The notes beneath the pieces are model-generated. The model was not told the DNA's origin and ran no database searches. It saw only the letters and a list, made by a program, of their open reading frames with translations. Below are positions 1 to 8,631 of a DNA stretch of 64,000 nucleotides, piece by piece. The stretch covers positions 124,001-188,000 of the forward strand of contig JAZRFY010000030.1 in assembly GCA_045643885.1 (NCBI GenBank), in the 5' to 3' direction. Positions within the stretch are counted from its first letter, which is position 1, and each line of letters begins with the position of its first letter. This DNA is from RGIG4608 sp045643885. Its GTDB lineage: Bacteria > Bacillota > Clostridia > Oscillospirales > CAG-272. Made by a program: the position numbers and the translations under genes.

Positions 1-1467
1 GTTCCCTCAGCTGCTACCATCAAGGTATGGTGGGTAAGTGGCGGTGACGGAAGAACAGTTGCTCTTTGGGACGAAGCAGGCGCTTCACTCGGCACTTGCG
101 CAGCAACTCCCGTTAAGAATGCTCTTTATATCGACACATATACAGCTTCTGAAGCTGGTACATATATGATTGCTTCTCCCGAAGGAAGCAACTACATTTT
201 CAAGGTAGAAGTATCTTGGACAGTTGAGCTTTGCGACCACGAGGGTGGCACAGCTACATGTAAGGACCAGGCAGTTTGCTCCAAGTGCGGACAGCCCTAC
301 GGTGAACTTACAAACGACCACAACTACTCAGAAGGTGCTTGCACAATTTGTGGTACACCCGACCCCAATGCTTGCGCACACGAAAATATGGCTCCCGCTA
401 CATGTACAGCTCCTAAGACATGTGAATGCGGTTACACAGAGGGCGACGCTCTTGGTCACGATATGATCGTTGACGATGCAGTTGCTCCCACATGTACAGA
501 TAAGGGCCTTACAGAAGGTTCACACTGCTCAAGATGTGATGAAAAGGTTGCACAAAAAGAGGTTGATGCTCTTGGTCACACACTTACATTCGTAAACACA
601 CTTCCCACAGCTGAAGCAGCCGGCAAGACAACAGCTTCCTGCTCCGTTTGTGAAGCTACATACGACTTCGGTGAAGTTAAGGCTATGACAGGCGGTACAT
701 ACGTTCTTGATGCTGCTGCTCTTGCAGACATTGCTCAGTACACACTCTTTGACGGTGAAGTTAAGATCGTTGAAGGCGTATTTGCATGTCACCTCAGCAA
801 CAAGTACAGAACAGATGCTAACGCAAAGACATTCGCAGCTGATGACTGGTCATCCACTCACAGAATGAACTTTGGTGGTGTTTCCTCTTACTGCAACAAC
901 GGTGAAGGTGAAGCAGCTGTTCGTAATGGTGGTCTTAAGAACTTTATCCAGATCGTTACAACAAACACAACAACACTTACATTCCACTGGGGTGTTGGTG
1001 ACAATAACAGAGAAATCGGTGTTTATGATGCAATCACAGGTGAGCTCGTAGCCCACACAACCTTCGCAGGTGCTAAGAACGACCTTGCATACTCAACACT
1101 TGAAATTCCCGCTGGTTCTTACCTCATCGGTACATACCTCGGTGAAGGCGTTTCTTCCGGTGGTAACTACTTCTACAAGATTACAGTAGACGTTGAAATT
1201 CCTCACGTACACGAGTTCTCCGATGCTACTTGCACAGAGCCCTCCAAGTGTGAATGTGGCGAAACTCAGGTTGACGCTCTCGGTCATAGCTTCGCATTCG
1301 GTGCGTGCACAAGATGTGGTGAAGCTGATCCCGACTACGTAGAGCCTCCCGTAGACGGTGGTGAAGACGGTGGCGAACCTCCCGTTGTTAAGCAGAACAT
1401 CTTCCAGAAGATCATCGCTTGGTTCCTTGAACTCTTCAACAAGATCCTTGCATTCTTCAAGAAATAA
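1..1467 (+). CDS. Secreted Cys/His-repeat protein with lectin-like beta domains, 5' end missing
   Basis: The reading frame is open from the first base, so the N-terminus and any signal peptide lie outside the window; 488 residues are visible. A beta-sandwich-like segment (about residues 1-70) is followed by Cys/His repeats of the type ATCTAPKTCECG...LGH. A second, complete beta-sandwich (about 225-400, ending GGNYFYKITV) follows, then one more Cys/His repeat, a Pro/Gly/Glu linker and an amphipathic tail rich in Phe, Ile, Leu and Lys. The beta segments resemble the accessory domains found on clostridial pectate lyases; that resemblance is from memory. A pectin-binding or pectin-degrading surface role would fit kduI-kduD nearby, but no catalytic domain is visible. 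The paired Cys-x-x-Cys spacing suggests zinc binding or disulfides. A lipoprotein at 42018-44501 uses the same repeat. Confidence 0.75.
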   Translation, partial: VPSAATIKVWWVSGGDGRTVALWDEAGASLGTCAATPVKNALYIDTYTASEAGTYMIASPEGSNYIFKVEVSWTVELCDHEGGTATCKDQAVCSKCGQPYGELTNDHNYSEGACTICGTPDPNACAHENMAPATCTAPKTCECGYTEGDALGHDMIVDDAVAPTCTDKGLTEGSHCSRCDEKVAQKEVDALGHTLTFVNTLPTAEAAGKTTASCSVCEATYDFGEVKAMTGGTYVLDAAALADIAQYTLFDGEVKIVEGVFACHLSNKYRTDANAKTFAADDWSSTHRMNFGGVSSYCNNGEGEAAVRNGGLKNFIQIVTTNTTTLTFHWGVGDNNREIGVYDAITGELVAHTTFAGAKNDLAYSTLEIPAGSYLIGTYLGEGVSSGGNYFYKITVDVEIPHVHEFSDATCTEPSKCECGETQVDALGHSFAFGACTRCGEADPDYVEPPVDGGEDGGEPPVVKQNIFQKIIAWFLELFNKILAFFKK

Positions 1468-1496
1468 TTAGTAAATAGTTATTGCTTAAATAAATT

Positions 1497-1532
1497 GAGC
1501 AGGCACTTTTAAGTGCCTGCTCTTTCTTTGTT
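1497..1532. terminator. Intrinsic terminator between convergent genes
   Basis: A perfect 12-bp stem (GAGCAGGCACTT, 1497-1508, with its complement at 1511-1522) is followed on the plus strand by a T-rich run. It ends the secreted-protein gene and lies just past the trpB stop, so it may also serve the minus strand. Confidence 0.9.
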
Positions 1533-1539
1533 TAATATA

Positions 1540-2757
1540 CTAAATTCCGTATTTTTCTATAATAAAGTCCATATCCTTATCGCCTCTGCCGGAAAGGTTT
1601 ATAAGAATTGAACCTTTATTCATAGACTTTGCCAATTTGATGCCATACGCAACGGCATGAGCACTCTCGATTGCGGGAATGATTCCCTCAAGTCGAGCAA
1701 GTGTATAAAATGCATCAACGGTTTCTTCATCATCTACAACGTCATACTTAACGCGACCAATATCACGAAGGAATGCGTGTTCAGGTCCCGATGAAGGATA
1801 ATCCAAACCACTGGCAATTGAATATACGGGCGCGGGATCTCCCCATTCGTCCTTGAGCATAACGCTACGGAATCCGTGCATTATTCCCTCTTCTCCGTAC
1901 TGCAAGCTTGCAGCATGGTCGCCAAGTGCTGAGCCTCTTCCAAGCGGCTCGACTCCGTAAATATCAACCGGATCATTCAAAAATCCTGAGAATATTCCTA
2001 TGGAATTAGACCCTCCGCCAACACAAGCAACAACAGCATCCGGCAGCTCACCCGTCATAGAAAGGAATTGTTCCCTGGCTTCAACACCTACAATGCTTTG
2101 AAAATCTCTTACCATCATGGGAAATGGATGAGGACCTACAACCGAGCCAATACAATAGATTGCGTCCTTATATTCCTTCGCATAAGCTTCAAATGCTGCA
2201 TCAACTGCCTCTTTAAGAGTTGCATCACCCTCGGTAACTTCGATAACGTTAGCACCAAGAATCTTCATTCTGGCAACGTTTGGTGCTTGCTTCTCTATAT
2301 CGACAGCACCCATATAAATATCGCATTCAAGACCAAAATAAGCCGCTGCAGTAGCAAGAGCTACCCCGTGAGAGCCTGCTCCTGTTTCAGCAATAACCTT
2401 TTTCTTTCCCATAAAGGACGCAAGAAGTGCCTCTCCCATACAGTGATTGATTTTATGGGCACCTGTGTGATTTAAATCTTCTCTCTTGACATAGAGCTGA
2501 ACACCTGTGCCAATGCTGTTTGAAAGACGTTCAAGATGTGATATAGGAGTTGGTCTTCCTTGAAAGTCACGACGAATGCGTCTAAGCTCACCAATAAATC
2601 TTGATGATTTACAAATAGTATGATAAGCATGACATATTTCATTCATTGCTTCTTTTAATTCATCGGAAATATATGATCCACCATACTTTCCAAAGTACCC
2701 CTCATTATTGGGATAATTTTTGAAATAAGTATCAAAATCTATATCTGAATATTTCAT
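1540..2757 (-). CDS. trpB: Tryptophan synthase beta chain
   Basis: This 405-residue PLP enzyme condenses indole with L-serine to give tryptophan. The PLP lysine is K102 in the motif HTGAHKIN, the substrate loop is ETGAGSHG (124-131), the phosphate-binding turn is GGGSNS, and SGRGDKD lies near the C-terminus, as in TrpB1-type enzymes. Length is normal. The residue equivalent to Q114 of the enterobacterial enzyme, in the serine-carboxylate loop, is Ser here (S129). The start is supported by AAGGAG six bases upstream and by its own promoter. No trpA or other trp gene is adjacent, so this copy is transcribed alone. It may work with a distant TrpA, act as an indole-salvage enzyme, or have a shifted substrate range. 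Confidence 0.93.
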   Translation of the reverse strand: MKYSDIDFDTYFKNYPNNEGYFGKYGGSYISDELKEAMNEICHAYHTICKSSRFIGELRRIRRDFQGRPTPISHLERLSNSIGTGVQLYVKREDLNHTGAHKINHCMGEALLASFMGKKKVIAETGAGSHGVALATAAAYFGLECDIYMGAVDIEKQAPNVARMKILGANVIEVTEGDATLKEAVDAAFEAYAKEYKDAIYCIGSVVGPHPFPMMVRDFQSIVGVEAREQFLSMTGELPDAVVACVGGGSNSIGIFSGFLNDPVDIYGVEPLGRGSALGDHAASLQYGEEGIMHGFRSVMLKDEWGDPAPVYSIASGLDYPSSGPEHAFLRDIGRVKYDVVDDEETVDAFYTLARLEGIIPAIESAHAVAYGIKLAKSMNKGSILINLSGRGDKDMDFIIEKYGI

Positions 2758-2787
2758 ACATTTCTCCTTAAAGTGGAATTTTTATCC

Positions 2788-2816
2788 ATTATATCATCTA
2801 TTTTTACAAGAGTCAA
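2788..2816 (-). promoter_or_regulatory. Promoter of trpB
   Basis: On the minus strand, TTGACT (2811-2816) and TATAAT (2788-2793) are separated by 17 bp. The leader is only about 25 nt, too short for a T-box or a peptide attenuator. Confidence 0.85.
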
Positions 2817-2845
2817 CAAAAATAGCAAATTTTATACTATAATCC

Positions 2846-2878
2846 AAGAAATCCGCAGATAAAATCTGCGGATTTCTT
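2846..2878 (-). terminator. Terminator-like hairpin after kduD
   Basis: A perfect 15-bp stem (AAGAAATCCGCAGAT, 2846-2860, paired with 2864-2878) has a 3-nt loop and lies 32 bp past the kduD stop. The T-run after it on the minus strand is weak, but the stem itself ends in TTTCTT. Confidence 0.75.
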
Positions 2879-2909
2879 AATTTATTTATTAGTTTTTGTC
2901 AGCTTATTA

Positions 2910-3716
2910 TCAAGAGGGCTGCTTACCAAAGTATGCCTGAATACCACCGTCAACGTAAAGGATCTGTCCGTTTACGAAGTCGGATGCACCGGATGCAAGG
3001 AATACTGCAGGACCAGCAAGGTCTTCGGGATCACCCCAACGGCCTGCGGGAGTCTTTGTATCAGTAATGAAGCTATCGAAGGGATGCTTGCTACCGTCTG
3101 CCTGAGGCTCACGAAGAGGAGCTGTCTGAGGAGTTGCTATATAGCCGGGACCAATGCCGTTGCACTGGATATTATACTGACCGTATTCGGATGCGATGTT
3201 TCTAGTAAGCATCTTAAGACCACCCTTAGCAGATGCATAAGCAGAAACTGTTTCACGACCGAATTCACTCATCATAGAGCAAATGTTGATGATCTTACCA
3301 CTTCTCTGCTTGATCATTGAAGGAAGAACTGCCTTAGATACGATGAAGGGCGCGTTAAGGTCAACGTCGATTACCTGACGGAACTCACTTGCCTTCATTT
3401 CAATCATAGGAATTCTCTTGATGATACCTGCATTATTAACGAGAATGTCAACAACGCCGACCTCTTCTTCGATTCTTGCAATCATAGCATTAACTGCATC
3501 TTCGTCAGTTACGTCGCAAACGTAACCCTTTGCATCGATTCCGTCTGCTGCGTATGAAGCAAGACCTTTGTCAACAAACTCCTGCTTGATATCGTTGAAA
3601 ACTATCTTTGCACCTGCTGCTGCAAGTCCCTTTGCGATAGCATAACCGATACCGTAAGAAGCACCTGTGATGAGAGCCACCTTGCCCTCAAGATTGAAAA
3701 TCTGTGTGTTGCTCAT
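2910..3716 (-). CDS. kduD: KduD-like short-chain dehydrogenase (2-dehydro-3-deoxy-D-gluconate 5-dehydrogenase)
   Basis: This cytosolic 268-residue SDR-family oxidoreductase interconverts 2,5-diketo-3-deoxygluconate and 2-keto-3-deoxygluconate in breakdown of unsaturated uronates from pectin. Visible motifs are the Rossmann glycine motif TGASYGIG (residues 18-25), NNAG near 93, the catalytic Ser in the ICSMMS segment, and YASAKGG carrying the Tyr-x-x-x-Lys pair. The C-terminus FVNGQILYVDGG is typical of the gluconate 5-dehydrogenase subgroup. It lies 15 bp downstream of kduI with its own AAGGAG site, so the two form one transcript. The KduI partner makes KduD much more likely than a generic SDR. 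Confidence 0.88.
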   Translation of the reverse strand: MSNTQIFNLEGKVALITGASYGIGYAIAKGLAAAGAKIVFNDIKQEFVDKGLASYAADGIDAKGYVCDVTDEDAVNAMIARIEEEVGVVDILVNNAGIIKRIPMIEMKASEFRQVIDVDLNAPFIVSKAVLPSMIKQRSGKIINICSMMSEFGRETVSAYASAKGGLKMLTRNIASEYGQYNIQCNGIGPGYIATPQTAPLREPQADGSKHPFDSFITDTKTPAGRWGDPEDLAGPAVFLASGASDFVNGQILYVDGGIQAYFGKQPS

Positions 3717-3731
3717 TTTCTTTCTCCTTTA

Positions 3732-4565
3732 TTATCTAAGATCCTTTGTAAGAATGTGATCCATATCAGTAAATTCCTGATTTTCGCCACACATAGCCCA
3801 AATAAATGAATAGTTCTTTGTTCCAACACCACTGTGGATTGACCAAGAGGGTGAAATAACTGCTTCTTCATTGTGCATAATAATATGTCTTGTTTCGTTG
3901 GGTTCACCCATCATGTGGAATACTGCATCGTTTTCATCCATGTCAAGGTAGAAATAAACTTCCATTCTTCTTGCATGTGTATGTGAGGGCATTGTATTCC
4001 AGTTAGAGCCAACCTCAAGCTGAGTAAGTCCCATGGAAAGCTGACAGGACTGCATTACCTCGGGGTGGATGTACTGATTGATAACTCTCTTGTTGCAATC
4101 TTCAAGAGAACCGCAAGGAACCTTTCTTGCCTTTGTGATATCAATCTTTCTGATAGGATATTCTGTGTGAGCAGGACAGCTTGTTGCATAGAATTTTGCA
4201 GGAGCTGAAGGATCTACGGAACGGAACAGGATGTCCTTGTGTCCACGGCCCACGTAGATACCGTCACGGGGATTCATTTCATAAACCTCACCGTCGATAA
4301 CGATTTCACCCTTGCCACCGATATTGATACAACCAAGCTCTCTACGCTGAAGGAAATAATCAGCGGCAAGCTCCTTGCCAACCTCAAGAGAAAGCTCCTT
4401 TTCAACAGGATAAATACCAAGAACCATAATTCTATCGATATGGCTATAAACCATCTTTACATTGTCCTTAGTAAAAAGGCCTGAAATGTGAAACTCTTCT
4501 CTGAGTCTATCAGTAGTATAATATTTAACGTCCTTTGCATTAGCTGCATCTCTGACTTCCATCAT
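3732..4565 (-). CDS. kduI: 5-dehydro-4-deoxy-D-glucuronate isomerase
   Basis: This 277-residue cupin-fold zinc isomerase converts 5-keto-4-deoxyuronate, made by pectate-type lyases, to 2,5-diketo-3-deoxygluconate, the KduD substrate. The zinc ligands are visible as H195 and H197 in PSHTHARR, E202 in MEVYFY, and H244 in WSIHSG. Their spacing matches the known E. coli set to within one residue. Length is standard. The start has AAAGGAG nine bases upstream. It is the first gene of a kduI-kduD operon. The remaining uronate genes (kdgK, kdgA, lyases) are not in this window. Confidence 0.95.
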   Translation of the reverse strand: MMEVRDAANAKDVKYYTTDRLREEFHISGLFTKDNVKMVYSHIDRIMVLGIYPVEKELSLEVGKELAADYFLQRRELGCINIGGKGEIVIDGEVYEMNPRDGIYVGRGHKDILFRSVDPSAPAKFYATSCPAHTEYPIRKIDITKARKVPCGSLEDCNKRVINQYIHPEVMQSCQLSMGLTQLEVGSNWNTMPSHTHARRMEVYFYLDMDENDAVFHMMGEPNETRHIIMHNEEAVISPSWSIHSGVGTKNYSFIWAMCGENQEFTDMDHILTKDLR

Positions 4566-4604
4566 AATTTAATACTCCTTTTTTTCAAAAATTTCTTCAT
4601 TCTA

Positions 4605-4633
4605 AAGATACCATATTTTGTGCAATAAATCAA
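4605..4633 (-). promoter_or_regulatory. Promoter of kduI-kduD
   Basis: On the minus strand, TTGATT (4628-4633) and TATCTT (4605-4610) are 17 bp apart, leaving a leader of about 35 nt. I see no convincing operator palindrome in this AT-rich divergent region. Confidence 0.7.
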
Positions 4634-4720
4634 GGGTTTTTATAAATTTATTAACTTTTTGTTTATATTACACAAATAAATATAATATATAATAAAATCA
4701 AATAAAATCTTCAAAAAAGT

Positions 4721-4750
4721 ATGGCATTTTCTTTTGTTTTGTGCTATAAT
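4721..4750 (+). promoter_or_regulatory. Promoter of lon
   Basis: An extended -10 (TGCTATAAT, 4742-4750) has a weak -35 (ATGGCA, 4721-4726) 18 bp upstream. No CIRCE element or CtsR heptad repeat is visible, so classical heat-shock repression is not evident. Confidence 0.65.
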
Positions 4751-4810
4751 GATTATAATTAGGTTAAATATACCCTTTTATAGAAAAATACATTATAAAC
4801 GGAGGGCTCT

Positions 4811-7219
4811 ATGGCTCATTATATAGAAAAACTTGAAAAGCTTACGCTTCCCTTGGTCGTGCTCAACGGCACTGTGGCATTCCCTGCTATAACTGTTAAC
4901 TTTGAGCTTTCGGACAAGGCTAACGTTGCGGCAATTGAGGCTGCCAATAGCGTAAACTCATTTATCTTCATTGTGTCAAGAAAGCAAATTTCCAACGATC
5001 CCATTGACACGTCCAAAATTTTCACAGTCGGAACTGTTGCAAAAATCAAGCAGTCAATCAAAACACCTGAGGGTAAGCTTCGCGTTATCGCAGAGGGCTT
5101 TTCACGAGGTGTTGCAGAGGAATATAAGGATTTTGCAAATTATCGCGTTGCCGACGTCATTTGCAAAACTCTCACACTCAGTGATCCCGACGAAATAAAG
5201 GTTGAAGCTCTTACAAGAGAGGCTCTTGCCGCTATCGAAAAGATGGCAGGATATTTGCCCGCCTCCTCAAAGGAAGTCATTTCAACCATTAAGACAATTA
5301 AAAATCCCGGTGCACTTGCAGACTTTATCGCGTCAAATATCCTTGTAAGACACACCGACAAGCAGGATATCCTCGCTTGCTTTGAACCTATGGCACGTCT
5401 CGAAAAGCTCATCGTTCTCATCGAAGAGGAAACAAGCCTTCTCGAGTGCGAAAGCTCAATTCACAAGGAGGTTCGTGCGCGTCTTAACCAGAATCAGAAG
5501 GAATATTATCTTCGCGAGCAGTTGAAGGTCATCAAGGAGCAGCTTGGTGATACTCCCGAAGCCGATGAATATTTCGATAGAATTATAGCGATGAAGTTCC
5601 CCGAGGAAATCGAGGCAAAGCTTGTTAAGGATGCCGACCGTATGGCGCGTCTTCCCTTTGGCTCTGCTGAGCTTTCCGTTATGAGAACGTATTTCGACAC
5701 AGTTCTTGACATTCCGTGGAACAACTCCACAAAAGATAGAACGGATATTTCCGCCGCATCTAAAATTCTTGAAAGAGATCACGACGGCCTGGAGGACGTT
5801 AAAAAAAGAATTCTCGAATTCCTTGCAGTTAAAGAATTGAATCCCGAGCTTAAGAATCAAATGATTTGTCTTGTTGGCCCTCCCGGTGTTGGTAAGACCT
5901 CCATCGCCTCCTCAATCGCAACTGCCATGAAGCGTAAATACGTACGCGTATCACTTGGTGGTGTAAGAGATGAGGCTGATATCCGCGGTCATAGAAAAAC
6001 ATACGTTGGTGCTATGCCCGGTCGTATCATCAACGCACTCATTCAGGCAAAGGTGAATAATCCCCTAATCCTTCTTGACGAGATAGACAAGCTCACTCGC
6101 GATGCACACGGTGATCCCACCTCTGCTCTTTTAGAAGTCCTTGACGGCGAACAGAACAAGTCCTTCAGAGACCACTTTGTTGAGCTTCCCTTCGACCTTT
6201 CAAATTGTTTCTTTATCGCAACTGCAAATACACTTGATACCATTCCCCGTCCCCTTATCGACAGAATGGAAATCATCGAAATTAAGATTTACACAAAGCG
6301 CGAGAAGATGAGCATCGCAAAGAATCACCTTATCGCAAAGCAGTTAAAGCGTCACGGTCTTAATAAAAAGACTCTTAAGATTACTGATTCTGCACTTGAA
6401 GATATCATCGATTTCTACACTCGCGAGGCCGGTGTCAGAAATCTTGAAAGAACCATTGCTTCCCTTTGCAGAAAGGCAGCTCACGAGATAGTATCGGATG
6501 GAGTTAAGTCCGTTACAATCAAGAGAGAAAATCTTTCAAAATATCTTGGTGAAAGAAAATTCATTCCCGAAAGAATCGAAGAATGCAACGAGATCGGCAC
6601 AGTTAACGGTCTTGCTTACACCGAGCTTGGCGGAGATATGCTCAAGATCGAGGTATCTGCCCTTGACGGTACAGGCAAGGTCGAGCTTACCGGCTCACTC
6701 GGTGACGTTATGAAGGAAAGCGCGCACATTGCGATAAGCTATGTTCGTTCAATTGCCAAGGAATACGGCATTCCCACCGATTTCTATAAAACAAAGGATA
6801 TTCATATCCATGCTCCCGAGGGCGCTGTGCCCAAGGACGGCCCGTCAGCAGGTGTTACTATGGTAACTGCTCTTGTCAGTGAGCTTGCAGGGATCCCTGT
6901 AAGACGCGACGTTGCTATGACCGGTGAAATTACACTTCGTGGCAAGGTATTGGCAATCGGTGGTCTTAAGGAAAAGACTATGGCTGCCTATAATGCAGGT
7001 GTTAAGACAGTCCTCATCCCCAACGATAACGTAAAGGATCTCAAGGACATCGATCCCTTGGCTCGTGAAAACCTTCAGTTTATTCCCTGCAAAACACTTG
7101 AGGACGTTTTGAAGAATGCTCTTGTGTCCATTGATGCAAGCTCCATTCTTGAAGAAACTCTTCCCCATATATCAAATACAGAAACAATTTCAAAATCAAC
7201 TGCAATCTATAGAAAGTAG
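4811..7219 (+). CDS. lon: ATP-dependent protease Lon (LonA type)
   Basis: This 802-residue cytosolic AAA+ serine protease degrades misfolded and regulatory proteins. The order is the N-terminal substrate-binding domain (about 1-200), a coiled-coil linker, the AAA+ module with Walker A GPPGVGKT (356-363) and Walker B ILLDEID, then the protease domain. The catalytic dyad falls at S679 (PKDGPSAG) and K722 (GGLKEK), the same numbers as in E. coli Lon. Length is normal and no membrane segment is present, so this is LonA rather than LonB. The start follows GGAGGG. It is followed after 8 bp by engB, an order common in Bacillota. Confidence 0.97.
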   Translation: MAHYIEKLEKLTLPLVVLNGTVAFPAITVNFELSDKANVAAIEAANSVNSFIFIVSRKQISNDPIDTSKIFTVGTVAKIKQSIKTPEGKLRVIAEGFSRGVAEEYKDFANYRVADVICKTLTLSDPDEIKVEALTREALAAIEKMAGYLPASSKEVISTIKTIKNPGALADFIASNILVRHTDKQDILACFEPMARLEKLIVLIEEETSLLECESSIHKEVRARLNQNQKEYYLREQLKVIKEQLGDTPEADEYFDRIIAMKFPEEIEAKLVKDADRMARLPFGSAELSVMRTYFDTVLDIPWNNSTKDRTDISAASKILERDHDGLEDVKKRILEFLAVKELNPELKNQMICLVGPPGVGKTSIASSIATAMKRKYVRVSLGGVRDEADIRGHRKTYVGAMPGRIINALIQAKVNNPLILLDEIDKLTRDAHGDPTSALLEVLDGEQNKSFRDHFVELPFDLSNCFFIATANTLDTIPRPLIDRMEIIEIKIYTKREKMSIAKNHLIAKQLKRHGLNKKTLKITDSALEDIIDFYTREAGVRNLERTIASLCRKAAHEIVSDGVKSVTIKRENLSKYLGERKFIPERIEECNEIGTVNGLAYTELGGDMLKIEVSALDGTGKVELTGSLGDVMKESAHIAISYVRSIAKEYGIPTDFYKTKDIHIHAPEGAVPKDGPSAGVTMVTALVSELAGIPVRRDVAMTGEITLRGKVLAIGGLKEKTMAAYNAGVKTVLIPNDNVKDLKDIDPLARENLQFIPCKTLEDVLKNALVSIDASSILEETLPHISNTETISKSTAIYRK

Positions 7220-7227
7220 GAGATAAA

Positions 7228-7830
7228 ATGGCAGTAAATATTCAAAATACATCCCTTCGCATCAGCGCAGGCGTTGCAAAGCAGTTTCCAACCGATCCTA
7301 TGAAGCAGGTTGCTTTTTCAGGTCGCTCCAACGTTGGAAAAAGCTCACTTATAAATACTATCCTTGGCAGAAAGAGTCTTGCAAGAGTTTCTTCCATGCC
7401 CGGTAAAACAATCACAATCAACTTCTATGACGTTGACAAAAAGCTTTTCTTAGTTGACCTTCCCGGTTACGGATATGCTAAACGTCAATTTGAAAACAAG
7501 CAGGTTTGGTCAAGCCTTACCGATGGATATTTCACTCAAAACAAGAATATCGATCTTCTCTCTCTCGTTGTTCAGCTCGTTGACTGCAAGGTTGGTATTA
7601 CAAATGACGATGCTATGATGATATCCTATCTTAATGAGGTTGGAATTCCCTATATCATCGTTGCTACAAAGGTAGACAAATTGAACAAGACCGACAGAAA
7701 CAAGCAGCTCGAGATAATTTCAAACGACGAGCTCTTGGCTGATGGTACAACAGTTATCCCATTCTCCTCACATACCGGTGAAGGCAAAACAGAGCTTTTG
7801 AAGGAAATATTCAAATATACTAATCTCTAA
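7228..7830 (+). CDS. engB: Ribosome-biogenesis GTPase EngB/YsxC
   Basis: This 200-residue TRAFAC-class GTPase is needed for late assembly of the 50S subunit. The G1 motif is GRSNVGKSS (residues 28-36), G3 is DLPGYGYA, G4 is TKVDK and the G5-like SSHTGEG lies near the C-terminus. Size and motifs fit the single-domain EngB family. Its AGGAG site overlaps the lon stop codon region, implying translational linkage to lon. Confidence 0.95.
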   Translation: MAVNIQNTSLRISAGVAKQFPTDPMKQVAFSGRSNVGKSSLINTILGRKSLARVSSMPGKTITINFYDVDKKLFLVDLPGYGYAKRQFENKQVWSSLTDGYFTQNKNIDLLSLVVQLVDCKVGITNDDAMMISYLNEVGIPYIIVATKVDKLNKTDRNKQLEIISNDELLADGTTVIPFSSHTGEGKTELLKEIFKYTNL

Positions 7831-7842
7831 AGGAGGTATATT

Positions 7843-8595
7843 ATGTTTTTAGAAGATATTTTAAGCGATCTCCCAAGAATGCTACTTATGCTCCCTGCTG
7901 TGCTCCTCTCATTATCAGTGCACGAGGCAGCTCACGGATATGCAGCATATAAATTAGGAGATCCGACTGCTAAAAATCTTGGCAGATTGACTCTTAATCC
8001 CATAAAGCATATTAATCCTATCGGATTTCTTTCCATGGTCATTTTCCACGTTGGTTGGGCAAATCCCGTTCCGATTAATGCAAGATACTTTAAAAACCCA
8101 AGAAAAGGTATGGCAATAACTGCAGCGGCAGGTCCTATTTCAAATCTTTGCCTTGCGTTTATCTTTACAGTACTTCTTCGCGTCCTTATGATTCCCACTT
8201 CATCAATGATGAACGACGCTTTTTTGGCAGGAGATTATATACTTGACAGTCTTTTTACAAATCCTGCATTCCTTATAATGGCTGTTTTAGCTATTATTCT
8301 TTACTTTGGAATAATTTTAAACATCAACCTTATGCTGTTCAATCTTATTCCACTCCCCCCTCTTGACGGATCAAGAATCGCATATATCTTTTTACCCACA
8401 AACGTATATTTCAAGATAATGAAATACGAAAGATATATTATGCTTGGATTCATCTTGCTTTTGGCAACTACCAATATCATTTCCGAGCCTCTTGCTACTC
8501 TTAACGGATACATCTCAGATTTTCTTTTCAGTATTACTGAGCTTCCGTCATTTGATCTCTACTATTTGATTACTGTATTTTTCTCAAGATTCTAA
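7843..8595 (+). CDS. Site-2-type zinc metalloprotease (M50 family), membrane
   Basis: This 250-residue multi-pass membrane protein has the intramembrane metalloprotease motif HEAAH (residues 27-31, an HExxH) in its first helix and PLPPLDG in a later helix, where the third zinc ligand (Asp) lies. At least five hydrophobic segments are visible. It belongs to the short YwhC-like branch, which lacks PDZ domains. It follows engB by 12 bp with an AAAGGAGG site and precedes scpAB, a common clostridial order. Its substrate is unknown. It lacks the features of SpoIVFB or RasP. Confidence 0.88.
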   Translation: MFLEDILSDLPRMLLMLPAVLLSLSVHEAAHGYAAYKLGDPTAKNLGRLTLNPIKHINPIGFLSMVIFHVGWANPVPINARYFKNPRKGMAITAAAGPISNLCLAFIFTVLLRVLMIPTSSMMNDAFLAGDYILDSLFTNPAFLIMAVLAIILYFGIILNINLMLFNLIPLPPLDGSRIAYIFLPTNVYFKIMKYERYIMLGFILLLATTNIISEPLATLNGYISDFLFSITELPSFDLYYLITVFFSRF

Positions 8596-8631
8596 TATTC
8601 AGTCTTTAATTTTTTACTAGGAGTTTTCTAA

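Noticed and set aside
2758..2787. T-box or trp leader before trpB
   Set aside because: The distance from the -10 hexamer to the start codon is about 30 nt, too short for either.
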